DNA from: Clostridia bacterium
Lineage (GTDB): Bacteria; Bacillota; Clostridia; Oscillospirales; CAG-272
Length of the DNA stretch: 56,525 bases
Assembly (NCBI GenBank): GCA_017411605.1
Contig: JAFQPR010000099.1
Span: forward strand, 1-56,525
Direction of reading: 5' to 3'
Shown: in pieces, positions 17,754-26,568 of the stretch
Numbering within the stretch: the stretch's first letter is position 1
How the letters are laid out: every line of letters starts with the position of its first letter
The notes under the pieces: generated by a model
Databases searched by the model: none
Seen by the model: only the letters and a program-made list of their open reading frames with translations
What the model was told of the DNA's origin: nothing
Position numbers and translations under genes: made by a program

Positions 17754-20585
17754 ATGAAAAAGAGAATCATTTCCCTGATACTGTGCATAGTTATGTGCTT
17801 CAGTATCGTAGCGACGCTTGCAGGTTGCGGTAAAAGAACCGATGCGTTCGTTATTATGTCCGAGGAGCTTGACGGACTTTTCAATCCGTTCTTCTCCACC
17901 ACTGCCGCTGACGGTACTATCGTATCTATGACTCAGATAGGTATGCTTTCCACCGCTATTGACGAAAACGAAAACGTCAAGGTTGCTTATGGCGACGACT
18001 ATGCGGTCGCTACCCTTGCTTACGAGTCCAAGCACAACCCCTCAGCAGGTAAGACCGGCAAGGGTCAGACCACTTATACCTTCGTTATCAAGAACGGTAT
18101 CAAGTTCTCAGACGGCAAGCCTCTTACCATTGAAGACGTTCTCTTCAATATGTACGTTTACCTTGATCCCGTTTATACAGGATCTTCCACTATGTATTCT
18201 ACCGATATTCTCGGTCTTCAGGAATACAGAACTCAGATTCCCGGAGCAAGCGACTCCATTTCTGACAGCATTACAAGCGGTGCAGCGCAGCGCGCCGAAA
18301 ACCGTATTAAGGAGCTTTTAAATCTCTTTATCGCAAAGGGTGACCCCGAAAAAGACGGTACTTACGATCTCAGCATTGATGATATGAAGACTCTTATCGG
18401 TAAGCACTCTGTTTCTAACGGATACAAATCCGCTATTTCCGCTGACACCTCTAAGGTTACCAACCAGCAGCTTCTTGAAGACTATAATAAGGCACTTGAA
18501 TACTTCAAGGAAGAGCTTGAGGATGATTACGTTGCAGCTCAGGATGCTTACGATCTCACGAAAGCTCCCTATAGCGAATGGAAAAATTACTTCGATAACG
18601 AAGTGTTCAGATTTATGTATTATGAGGGCTTCGTCGAAGTTAAGTACGAGGAGATCGAAGGCGGTAAGGAAAATAAAAACAAGATCATCTCCATTACCCC
18701 TCAGTACAGTGAAGACGTATGCAAGGATAAGGCTTCTGCAATCAACTACGTTTACAACTCAAAGGTTTCAAGCGAGCTTAATATGATCCTCTCCTACTGG
18801 GCAACGGCATCAAGACTCAGAACAGAGTATGCTGCTCAGGCTACCGAGGTTATCCTTCGCGAACAGATGAAGGGTGATGAGCTTGCGGTTAAGAACATCT
18901 CGGGTATCGTTTCTCTCGGACACACTACCGACGTTGAAAAGGTTACCGTTGACGGCAAGGAATACAAGGTTGCTCACGAGCACAACGAGGACGGAACTCC
19001 CAAGAATGCCGATGAATACGATGTTCTCGAGGTTACCATCAACGGCGTTGACCCAAAGGCAGTATGGAACTTCGCATTCTCCGTTGCTCCTCAGCACTAC
19101 TATGCTCCGAATCAGACGGTCGATATCAAGAACAACAAGTTCGGCGTGCAGTTCGGTACCTTCTCATTCATGACTGATGAGATCCAGGCTGTTCAGCACA
19201 ATAAGATTCCCGTAGGCGCAGGCGCTTACAAGGCAACAAACAAGTCTAACTCCGATAACCCCGGTATTACCGAATTCTTCTCTGACAATGTTGTTTACTT
19301 CAAGGCAAACAATTACTTCGAAGAAAGCTTCGGCGAGGCATTCCACGTTAATATTGACAAGATCCGTTATCAGGTTGTAAGCACTTCTAACGCGCTCAAT
19401 GCGCTTGAAGCAGGTACTATCCACTACGCTACTCCTCAGCTCACCGATAACAACATAGATAAGCTTAACTCGCTCAAGAAGGAAGGTCTCACATATACCT
19501 CCTCCGATCAGCTTGGTTACGGTTATATAGGTATCAACGCGGGTATGGTCGAAAATATCAACCTCCGCCGCGCTATTATGAGCGCTATGGATACCGCTCT
19601 TGCAATCGAGTACTACAGAGATAATACAGCAAGCACTATTTATTGGCCCATGTCCAAGGTAAGCTGGGCTTATCCCTCCACCAAGGACGAAGCAGGTGAA
19701 AAGGTATTCAATGTTTATCCCGAGGATCAGGATTATATCGACTTTACCTTCAACGATAGCGAAGCAACAGAGAAAATTCAGAAATATATGAAGGCTGCGG
19801 GCGCAGCTGCAGGCGATTCAAGACTTAAGATAAAGTTCACGATCGCAGGCTCTAACGTTTCCGACCATCCTACATATTCCGTATTCCAGAAGGCAGCAAA
19901 GCTTCTTAACGAATGCGGTTGGGAAATTGAGGTAATTGCAGACAGCCAGGCACTCACTAAGCTTTCTACAGGTTCTCTTGCGGTATGGGCTGCCGCTTGG
20001 GGCTCTACTATCGACCCTGATATGTATCAGGTATATCATAAGAACTCCACCGCTACCAGCGTTCTTGCATGGGGATACGACGATATTCTTGCAAATCCCG
20101 GAAAGTATAAAGAAGAAACCACTATTCTCAATAAGCTTTCGGCAAAAATAGACGAGGCTCGTGAAATTGAGGACCGCGAGGACCGCGCAGAGCTTTATCA
20201 GGAAGCTATGAGCTACGTTCTTGATCTTGCGGTTGAGATGCCCGTTTACCAGAGAAAGGTACTCTACGCTTACAACTCCGACGTTATCGACAGCTCGTCA
20301 CTTCCGGAAACGATCAACCCCTACTCCTCTCCCCTTGACAGAATCTGGGAAGTTAAATATGCAGAGGGCGTTGTTGTTACCGAGGACGGTAACAGCGGTC
20401 TTGGAATCGGCGCTATCATCGGTATTATCGCAGGCTGCCTTGTTGTAGCAGGCGGAGCTGTTGCTGCCGTTATTATCCTTAAGAAGAAAAAAGGCGGCAA
20501 GGCTACAGAGGGCGCAGTTGCAATCTCGGATGACGATATCACTATCGAATCAGATTCTGACAACTCGGAAAACAACGAGGGTTAA
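17754..20585 (+). CDS. oppA: Oligopeptide-binding protein OppA, with extra C-terminal membrane anchor
   Basis: 943 residues, start ATG with GGAGG upstream. It has the fold features of family 5 solute-binding proteins of the peptide/nickel class: FVIKNGIKFSDGKPLT near 105, NALEAGTIHYA, NLRRAIMSAMD and AAWGSTIDPDMYQVYH. It captures peptides for the OppBCDF importer encoded next. The signal peptide ends in a lipobox LAGC (Cys25). Two features are odd. It is much longer than the usual 540-600 residues because of inserted sequence at about residues 140-400. It also ends in a Gly/Ala-rich membrane helix (about 884-909), then KKKK and an acidic tail, like the protease at 8797. Lipid plus helix anchoring of a binding protein is unusual. 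The peptide specificity cannot be read from the sequence. Confidence 0.92.
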   Translation: MKKRIISLILCIVMCFSIVATLAGCGKRTDAFVIMSEELDGLFNPFFSTTAADGTIVSMTQIGMLSTAIDENENVKVAYGDDYAVATLAYESKHNPSAGKTGKGQTTYTFVIKNGIKFSDGKPLTIEDVLFNMYVYLDPVYTGSSTMYSTDILGLQEYRTQIPGASDSISDSITSGAAQRAENRIKELLNLFIAKGDPEKDGTYDLSIDDMKTLIGKHSVSNGYKSAISADTSKVTNQQLLEDYNKALEYFKEELEDDYVAAQDAYDLTKAPYSEWKNYFDNEVFRFMYYEGFVEVKYEEIEGGKENKNKIISITPQYSEDVCKDKASAINYVYNSKVSSELNMILSYWATASRLRTEYAAQATEVILREQMKGDELAVKNISGIVSLGHTTDVEKVTVDGKEYKVAHEHNEDGTPKNADEYDVLEVTINGVDPKAVWNFAFSVAPQHYYAPNQTVDIKNNKFGVQFGTFSFMTDEIQAVQHNKIPVGAGAYKATNKSNSDNPGITEFFSDNVVYFKANNYFEESFGEAFHVNIDKIRYQVVSTSNALNALEAGTIHYATPQLTDNNIDKLNSLKKEGLTYTSSDQLGYGYIGINAGMVENINLRRAIMSAMDTALAIEYYRDNTASTIYWPMSKVSWAYPSTKDEAGEKVFNVYPEDQDYIDFTFNDSEATEKIQKYMKAAGAAAGDSRLKIKFTIAGSNVSDHPTYSVFQKAAKLLNECGWEIEVIADSQALTKLSTGSLAVWAAAWGSTIDPDMYQVYHKNSTATSVLAWGYDDILANPGKYKEETTILNKLSAKIDEAREIEDREDRAELYQEAMSYVLDLAVEMPVYQRKVLYAYNSDVIDSSSLPETINPYSSPLDRIWEVKYAEGVVVTEDGNSGLGIGAIIGIIAGCLVVAGGAVAAVIILKKKKGGKATEGAVAISDDDITIESDSDNSENNEG

Positions 20586-20594
20586 TAAAGGATT

Positions 20595-21587
20595 ATGTTA
20601 AAATATATACTGAAAAGACTTGCTCTTTCGGTTCTCATTCTTCTCGGCGTTTCGCTTATCATCTACGTTCTTATAAGATCCATGCCCGTGAGCTTCATCG
20701 AAAATAAGATCAACGAGATGAACCAGGGCGGAGCTACTATCCCGGAAGAAACAATCGAGAATATGAAAGCGCTATACGGTCTTGAAGACAACAGCTTTAA
20801 GGGTATACTGAAGGGCTACGTCAGTTGGCTCTGGTCGATATGCAAGCTCGACTTCGGTACGAGCTTCAAGTACGGTGCTCCCGTGCTTCAGGTCATCAGA
20901 GAAAATATGGGCGTTTCCTTTGCGGTAGCCGCAATTGCTACGGTTTTCGAATTCCTTATCGCTATACCGCTCGGTATTACTGCTGCTACGCATCAGTATT
21001 CGGTAAGAGATTACGTGGTAACCGTTCTGGTAATGATAGGAATCTCACTTCCCTCATTCTTCTTCGGTCAGATTCTCAAGGACGTTTTTGCGATGAAGCT
21101 CGGTTGGTTCCCTCCGTCGGGTCTTATCGACGCAACCGCAGACTACGGCTTCTTTGGAAAAATGTTTGACTATATAAGGCATCTGTTTATACCTATTCTG
21201 ACGGTAGTTATACTGAGTATAGGCGGACGAATGAGAATGACGCGTACGAATATGCTCGAGGTTATGAACTCCGATTATATCCGTACTGCAAGAGCTAAGG
21301 GTCTTAAGGAAAAGACCGTTATCTACAAGCACGCATTCAGAAACACGCTTATACCGCTCGTTACGAGCCTTGCGGGACTTCTTCCCTCGCTCTTCTCGGG
21401 CGCAATTATCACCGAGCAGGTCTTTGACCTGCCCGGTATAGGTAACAAAGCCTTTCAGGCAATGATTGCCGCAGACATCCCGTTCATTATGGGATACAAT
21501 ATGTTCCTCGCGCTGCTCAGCGTTATCGGCGTTCTTCTCGCCGACCTTATGTACGCTGTTGTTGACCCGAGAGTAAAACTGGGTTAA
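20595..21587 (+). CDS. oppB: Oligopeptide ABC transporter permease OppB
   Basis: 330 residues with six predicted membrane helices; the first begins at residue 8 (KRLALSVLILLGVSLI), typical of OppB/DppB. The cytoplasmic coupling (EAA) loop is seen at RTARAKGLKEKTVIYKHAF, where OppD/OppF dock. The C-terminus VDPRVKLG is the usual family ending. AAAGGA precedes the start. It forms the membrane channel together with OppC. Confidence 0.95.
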   Translation: MLKYILKRLALSVLILLGVSLIIYVLIRSMPVSFIENKINEMNQGGATIPEETIENMKALYGLEDNSFKGILKGYVSWLWSICKLDFGTSFKYGAPVLQVIRENMGVSFAVAAIATVFEFLIAIPLGITAATHQYSVRDYVVTVLVMIGISLPSFFFGQILKDVFAMKLGWFPPSGLIDATADYGFFGKMFDYIRHLFIPILTVVILSIGGRMRMTRTNMLEVMNSDYIRTARAKGLKEKTVIYKHAFRNTLIPLVTSLAGLLPSLFSGAIITEQVFDLPGIGNKAFQAMIAADIPFIMGYNMFLALLSVIGVLLADLMYAVVDPRVKLG

Positions 21588-21599
21588 GGAGGGGCAGAT

Positions 21600-22661
21600 A
21601 TGGAAAACAAAGAAATTCTCGAAACAAATGAAAACGAAGAGATTTTGGAAGAAACAGGACTAAAGGTCGCCGACGATTCCATTGAGAAAAACGTCAAGCT
21701 TATGTCCCCTATGCAGATGGTTCTGCGCCGCTTCTTCCGCTCAAAGCTCAGTATCATAGGTCTTATTATGATACTCTCGCTATTTGCTTTCTGCTGGCTC
21801 GGTCCCGTATTTTATAATACGTGGCAGCCCGACGAGGTAGATTATACTCCGAAAACAGATTTCACAAAAACCGAGATCGAGCTTCCCGACGGTACTGTTT
21901 TCACTCAGGTAGTAGAAAGCAAGGACAGCAAGAATTCTCTCGCAAAGCCCTCTCTTTCTCATCCTCTCGGAACAGATAAAAACGGATACGATATTCTTGC
22001 CCGTATTATGTCGGGCGGTAAGGTATCTCTTACCATAAGCTTCCTTTCCGTATTTATTATCACCTTCTTCGGCGTTGTATTCGGCGGTATCGCAGGATAC
22101 TTCGGCGGCGTTGTTGATAATATCATCATGAGAATATGCGATATTCTTATGTGTCTGCCCGGATTCCCTATTCTGCTTATAGTCGGTACTCTGCTTCAGG
22201 CAGAAGAGTTCGGCATAGATATGAAGTACAGGATCTATTATCTTATGGGCTTCCTTACCCTTATATCCTGGTCGGGTACGGCGCGCCTTGTTCGCGGACA
22301 GATACTCTCGCTCAGAGAGCAGGAATATATGGTTGCCGCAGAGGCGATGGGTTACTCCGTTCCGAGAAAGATATTCAAGCATCTCGTTCCGAACGTTATG
22401 CCTCAGCTCATCGTTTCGATGACGCTCAGTCTCGGAAGCATGATCCTCTACGAATCCTCACTGTCATATCTTAACCTCGGCGCTCCCGATAAATATGCAG
22501 CTTGGGGTACTATGATAAATGCTACAAACGAAATCGATATTCTTCAGAACTACTTTAACGTCTGGGGTCCTCCCGGTATATGCATCATCATTGCCGTTCT
22601 CGGCTTTAACTTCATCGGTGACGGCTTGCGTGATGCTCTCGACCCCAAGATGAGAAGATAA
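21600..22661 (+). CDS. oppC: Oligopeptide ABC transporter permease OppC
   Basis: 353 residues, start with GGAGGGG upstream. It has a long charged cytoplasmic N-terminus (about 50 residues, Glu-rich), as in OppC, then a first helix, an extracellular segment with the family motif HPLGTDKNGYDILARIM, and five further helices. The coupling loop is YMVAAEAMGYSVPRKIFKH. The ending LRDALDPKMRR is standard for OppC/DppC. It partners OppB in the peptide channel. Confidence 0.95.
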   Translation: MENKEILETNENEEILEETGLKVADDSIEKNVKLMSPMQMVLRRFFRSKLSIIGLIMILSLFAFCWLGPVFYNTWQPDEVDYTPKTDFTKTEIELPDGTVFTQVVESKDSKNSLAKPSLSHPLGTDKNGYDILARIMSGGKVSLTISFLSVFIITFFGVVFGGIAGYFGGVVDNIIMRICDILMCLPGFPILLIVGTLLQAEEFGIDMKYRIYYLMGFLTLISWSGTARLVRGQILSLREQEYMVAAEAMGYSVPRKIFKHLVPNVMPQLIVSMTLSLGSMILYESSLSYLNLGAPDKYAAWGTMINATNEIDILQNYFNVWGPPGICIIIAVLGFNFIGDGLRDALDPKMRR

Positions 22662-22671
22662 GGAGGTAATT

Positions 22672-24030
22672 ATGAGTCTTTTAGATAAATTCAAGAAAAG
22701 TAAAGATAAATCTACTGATAATCATTACCTCTCAAATAAAGAGATAAAGGCTATTGCAAAGGCAAACTCCAAGGTTATGTTTGAGCTTGAAAAGAAAAAG
22801 TACAGACACGCCGAGGAAAGCGAATTCGTAACCGAAATGAAGGATCCCGCCAATATTCTTGAGATCGAAGACCTTCATACGTATTTCTTCACCGATCAAG
22901 GTATCGTTAAAGCCGTAAACGGTGTTTCATTTGAAATTCCGCAGGGCTCTACCGTCGGTATCGTTGGTGAGTCGGGATGCGGTAAGAGCGTTACAAGTAT
23001 GTCGGTCATGCGCCTTTTGCAGGGCCCCACGGGTCAGATATATTCGGGAAGCATCCGCTTCAAGTCTTACGACTTTAAAAAGGATGCGAACGGAAATCCC
23101 ATTCCAATATACAAAAAAGATGCGAACGGAAAACCCGTTTACCGCCACTTGCTCGATAAAAAGGGCAATCCCGTTACGGATAAAAACGGAAAGAAGCTCA
23201 TAGTTCCCGTTCAGGCAGTCAACGAGGCGGGCGTTTACGCCTACGAGATGGAAGAAAAGGTATTTGATATTGCCGAGATGCCGATGAGTGAGATACACCG
23301 CATCAGAGGCAGACAGATATCTATGATATTCCAGGAGCCTATGACCTCGCTTAACCCTGTATTTACTATCGGTAATCAGCTCGATGAGGTCGTATTTATA
23401 CATACCCCGGGCGCAACCAAGGAGATGGCAAAGGCTCGCTCGCTTGAGATGCTCTCTCTCGTCGGTATTGCAGCTCCCGAGCGCGTTTACAATTCATATC
23501 CCCACGAGCTTTCGGGCGGTATGCGTCAGAGAGTTATGATCTCTATGGCGCTTGCCTGCGACCCTCGCCTTATAATTGCGGACGAGCCGACTACTGCGCT
23601 TGACGTTACTATTCAGGCGCAGATACTCGACCTTCTCCGCGAGCTTAAGGACAGAATAAGCGGCTCAATTATGCTTATCACTCACGATCTCGGTATTATC
23701 GCCGAAATGGCGGATTACGTCGTTGTTATGTATGCCGGCAGAGTTATTGAAAGAGGTACCGTGCAGGAGATATTCCATAATCCCCTTCACCCCTACACAA
23801 TCGGTCTTCAGAAATCGAAGCCTACTATGGATTCGGATACCGATACGCTCTTCAATATTCCGGGTAACGTTCCCAACCCCGTTAATATGCCAAACTACTG
23901 CTATTTCAAGGACAGATGCTCAAAATGCATCGGTAAGTGCTCGGGTGATTATCCCTGCATGGTACAGGTAAGCCCCACGCACTACGTTGCCTGCCATCTG
24001 TACGGAGAGGAGAATAAGGATGGAAAATAA
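22672..24030 (+). CDS. oppD: Oligopeptide transporter ATPase OppD with repeat insertion
   Basis: 452 residues; AAGGAGG precedes ATG at 22672. All ABC ATPase motifs are present: Walker A GESGCGKS (99-106), Q-loop FQEPMTSLNP (about 219), signature LSGGMRQR (about 280), Walker B LIIADEPTTALD, H-loop THD. The C-terminus has the oligopeptide-transporter cysteine-rich segment (CYFKDRCSKCIGKC). It is about 110 residues longer than typical OppD (330-350). There is a roughly 60-residue N-terminal extension, and about 50 residues are inserted between Walker A and the Q-loop near residues 130-190. The insert consists of DANGNP, DANGKP, DKKGNP and DKNGKK units; the first two are a 36-base tandem duplication (23083-23094 and 23119-23130). 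All catalytic motifs flank the insert unchanged, so the enzyme is probably active. Confidence 0.94.
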   Translation: MSLLDKFKKSKDKSTDNHYLSNKEIKAIAKANSKVMFELEKKKYRHAEESEFVTEMKDPANILEIEDLHTYFFTDQGIVKAVNGVSFEIPQGSTVGIVGESGCGKSVTSMSVMRLLQGPTGQIYSGSIRFKSYDFKKDANGNPIPIYKKDANGKPVYRHLLDKKGNPVTDKNGKKLIVPVQAVNEAGVYAYEMEEKVFDIAEMPMSEIHRIRGRQISMIFQEPMTSLNPVFTIGNQLDEVVFIHTPGATKEMAKARSLEMLSLVGIAAPERVYNSYPHELSGGMRQRVMISMALACDPRLIIADEPTTALDVTIQAQILDLLRELKDRISGSIMLITHDLGIIAEMADYVVVMYAGRVIERGTVQEIFHNPLHPYTIGLQKSKPTMDSDTDTLFNIPGNVPNPVNMPNYCYFKDRCSKCIGKCSGDYPCMVQVSPTHYVACHLYGEENKDGK

Positions 24031-25087
24031 AGAAAATTTGAATCTCCAAAACGAAAACACCGCGGCACCCGATGAAAGCTACAAAAAAGAGCCTTTTGAC
24101 CCCGACGCGCTCCTTGAGGTAAGACACTTAAGAAAGTGCTTCCCGATAAAGAAGAGCTTTACGGGTAAGGTGCTCTCCGAGCTCGTTGCCGTAGATGACG
24201 TTTCGTTCAAGCTCAAGGCGGGCGAAACTATCGGTATCGTCGGTGAGTCCGGATGCGGTAAAACAACTCTCGGCAGAACTATTCTTAAGCTTCACGAGGC
24301 ATCGGGCGGTCAGATAATTTTTGACGGCGAGGATATTACAAATTATAAAGCATCGGAAATGCGCCACAACCGCACGAAGATGCAGATCATATTCCAGGAT
24401 CCGTACTCCTCACTTCCCCCGAGAGCGACAGTTGGAAACATTCTTTCCGAGCCTGTTCTCGTGCATAATATCGTTCCCAAGGATCAAGTCAAGGATTACG
24501 TTCTCGATCTTATGGAAAAATGCGGTCTGCGCGATTATTATTTCGAGCGTTATCCGCACGAATTCTCGGGCGGTCAGCGTCAGAGAATATGCATCGCGAG
24601 AGCGCTTTCGGTAAATCCCAAGCTTATAGTTTGCGACGAGCCCGTTTCCGCGCTTGACGTTTCTATTCAGGCGCAGATCATAAATCTGCTTAAGGATCTT
24701 CAGAAGAAGCTCAATCTCACTTACCTCTTCATTTCTCACGATCTCTCGGTAGTTAAGTTTATCTCCGACAGGATCGGCGTTATGTATCTCGGTTCTATGG
24801 TTGAGTTCGGTAATAAAAAGGATATCTTCGCAAATCCCCTCCATCCTTATACCGAGGCTCTCTTCTCCGCTATCCCAAATCCCAACCCCGACGTGAAGAT
24901 GAACAGAATAGTTCTTAAGGGTGATATTCCTTCGCCCGCAAATCCTCCAAAGGGCTGCAGATTCCATACAAGATGCCCTCACGCAACCGAAAGATGCAAG
25001 ACGGAAGCTCCCGTTTACCGTGAATACGAGCACGAGCATTTTGCCGCTTGCCACCTTCTTGAAGAAAAATACGGCATAAAAAACTAA
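24020..25087 (+). CDS. oppF: Oligopeptide transporter ATPase OppF
   Basis: 355 residues. ATG at 24020 follows GGAGAGGAG (24004-24012) and overlaps the end of oppD by 11 bases in another frame; a longer start at 23987 has no ribosome site. Motifs: Walker A GESGCGKT near 75-82, Q-loop FQDPYSSLPPR, signature FSGGQRQR, Walker B LIVCDEPVSALD, H-loop SHDLS. The C-terminal cysteine segment CRFHTRCPHATERC is typical of oligopeptide/dipeptide ATPases. It pairs with OppD to power import. Confidence 0.95.
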   Translation: MENKENLNLQNENTAAPDESYKKEPFDPDALLEVRHLRKCFPIKKSFTGKVLSELVAVDDVSFKLKAGETIGIVGESGCGKTTLGRTILKLHEASGGQIIFDGEDITNYKASEMRHNRTKMQIIFQDPYSSLPPRATVGNILSEPVLVHNIVPKDQVKDYVLDLMEKCGLRDYYFERYPHEFSGGQRQRICIARALSVNPKLIVCDEPVSALDVSIQAQIINLLKDLQKKLNLTYLFISHDLSVVKFISDRIGVMYLGSMVEFGNKKDIFANPLHPYTEALFSAIPNPNPDVKMNRIVLKGDIPSPANPPKGCRFHTRCPHATERCKTEAPVYREYEHEHFAACHLLEEKYGIKN

Positions 25088-25109
25088 AATATTTTGAAAA
25101 GAGATTAAA

Positions 25110-25361
25110 ATGAGTAAAGATAAGAAGAAAAAAGACAAAAAAACCGTATATATCGATGATGGCAGAACAATAGTTGATATGTCGGCTTTTGGCGGATCAT
25201 CGAAGAAGCCAAATAACAGAGGGCCTATCGGCTCGGGATTTAAGGATAAGATGCGCACGTATTTCGAGAGTGTCAAGCTCATGCTTCTCCCGATGCTTCT
25301 TGTGCTCGGACTTATTGCGATAGCTTTTCTGATTCTTTATCTTCTGCTCTCTCTTGCATAA
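25110..25361 (+). CDS. Small membrane protein at end of Opp operon
   Basis: 83 residues, weak ribosome site AAAGAG. The N-terminus is very lysine-rich (KDKKKKDKK), the middle is polar with Gly/Ser/Pro, and one strong membrane helix fills the last 25 residues (MLLPMLLVLGLIAIAFLILYLLL). A cytoplasmic N-terminus with a tail-anchor topology is predicted. I do not recognise a family. It lies between oppF and the operon terminator, so it is expressed with the importer and could be an accessory subunit. It is short but has its own start and stop inside the transcript and ends just before the terminator. Confidence 0.7.
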   Translation: MSKDKKKKDKKTVYIDDGRTIVDMSAFGGSSKKPNNRGPIGSGFKDKMRTYFESVKLMLLPMLLVLGLIAIAFLILYLLLSLA

Positions 25362-25364
25362 AAT

Positions 25365-25422
25365 AAAAAAAGGCTAGCTTGTTATACCCGCTTTGATAGG
25401 TACATTAAGCTAGTCTTTTTTT
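25365..25422. terminator. Intrinsic terminator of the protease-Opp operon
   Basis: A-run plus GGCTAGCTT pairs with AAGCTAGTC plus a T-run (arms about 25365-25380 and 25407-25422). It ends the plus-strand operon. The A-run on the left also makes it usable from the minus strand for mnmA. Confidence 0.85.
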
Positions 25423-25450
25423 ATTATAATTTTCGTTTCAGTTTAAGCAA

Positions 25451-26497
25451 TCATTCTGCATAATTGATAAAACCGCCACAAATTAAAATATCGCCATCAT
25501 AAATCACGGCAGACTGACCGGGAGTAACTGCTCTTACGGGCTCCGAGAGAATAATTTCAGCAGTATCACCGAAGAATCTGACGAGCGCTAAGGTAGGCTT
25601 TGCAGCATAACGGAGCTTTACCGATAGCACCGAATATTCGTGATCTGATATAGCGGAAGGTTCTCTCATCCCGGAATAAACAACACCGTCTATATAAACA
25701 CGGGTTGCGAGCGAATCGTTTTCGGAAAGAGTGACGGTATTCATCACGGGGTCTATTTTTGTTACAAAAATACGTGATTTCGCACTTATGCCAAGTCCTC
25801 TTCTCTGACCTACGGTATAGCGTATGATACCTTTATGCTCGCCGAGCACGGTTCCGTTCACGTCAATAAAAGCGCCCTTTTTTGAAGGACCTGCAACGCT
25901 TTCTATATAAGATGCGTAATCTCCGTCGGGTAAGAAGCATATTTCCTGGCTATCCCCTCTGTCAGCCGCGGCAAGCCCCGCATCACGGCTCATCACGCGA
26001 ATATCACCCTTTTCCATATCCGAAAGCGGAAGCATCAGCTTTGAGAGTACACTCTGCGGCAAGCGCCAAAGCATATAGGTCTGATCTTTTTTTGCATCGC
26101 GTCCGCGCTTTATTGCATAGTATTCACCTTTTCCGTCAGCGAGCTTCACTATATCTGCGTAATGCCCCGTTGCTATCATATCAAAGCCGTTTTTATCGGC
26201 AAACTCGAGAAGCTTTATGAACTTAACCTCGCTGTTACATACAACACACGGGTTTGGGGTTCTTGCGCGAAGATACTCGGATACGAAGTTGCTTTTTACT
26301 ATTCTGTCAAATTCCTCTCTCGCATCGATAACGTGAAGCGGTATTCCAAGAGATGCTGCCGACTCCCGCGCCTCGTCAACACTCGTATGCTCGTGCATAA
26401 GTATGACCGCGCCCTCAACGACATGACCTTCTTTTTTCAGCTTTAATGCAGCGTAAGTCGAATCAACTCCGCCGCTAAGTCCTAAAAGTATTCTCAT
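25451..26497 (-). CDS. mnmA: tRNA-specific 2-thiouridylase MnmA
   Basis: 348 residues. The enzyme activates U34 of Lys, Glu and Gln tRNAs with ATP and inserts sulfur to give 2-thiouridine. The PP-loop SGGVDS (residues 8-13) binds ATP. The catalytic cysteines are Cys87 in NPCVVCN and Cys187 in SQEICF. GHYAD and YTVGQRRGLG motifs also fit. It is the last gene of a minus-strand group nifS-nifU-mnmA, so the sulfur donor (NifS) is supplied from the same transcript. A hairpin lies just before its ribosome site (AAAGGA). Confidence 0.96.
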   Translation of the reverse strand: MRILLGLSGGVDSTYAALKLKKEGHVVEGAVILMHEHTSVDEARESAASLGIPLHVIDAREEFDRIVKSNFVSEYLRARTPNPCVVCNSEVKFIKLLEFADKNGFDMIATGHYADIVKLADGKGEYYAIKRGRDAKKDQTYMLWRLPQSVLSKLMLPLSDMEKGDIRVMSRDAGLAAADRGDSQEICFLPDGDYASYIESVAGPSKKGAFIDVNGTVLGEHKGIIRYTVGQRRGLGISAKSRIFVTKIDPVMNTVTLSENDSLATRVYIDGVVYSGMREPSAISDHEYSVLSVKLRYAAKPTLALVRFFGDTAEIILSEPVRAVTPGQSAVIYDGDILICGGFINYAE

Positions 26498-26516
26498 AAT
26501 ACTATCCTTTATTAAT

Positions 26517-26558
26517 AAGCCGTAGGAATTTCGGTGTAACCCGATTTTCTTACGGCTT
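26517..26558 (-). promoter_or_regulatory. Hairpin between nifU and mnmA
   Basis: A 12-base-pair stem (AAGCCGTAGGAA 26517-26528 with TTCTTACGGCTT 26547-26558, one G-T pair) holds an inner TCGG/CCGA stem. On the minus strand no T-run follows, so it is not a standard terminator. It sits directly before the mnmA ribosome site and might act in RNA processing or in setting MnmA levels. Confidence 0.45.
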
Positions 26559-26568
26559 GTGTTTGCTT

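Noticed and set aside
22672-24030. Frameshift or gene fusion in oppD because of its length
   Set aside because: The frame is open throughout and all ATPase motifs are in order; the added length is a repeat insertion and an N-terminal extension.
8341-26553. Shared CCGATTTTCTTAC near 8341 and 26541
   Set aside because: A 13-base match in AT-rich intergenic sequence, with different surroundings; likely chance.
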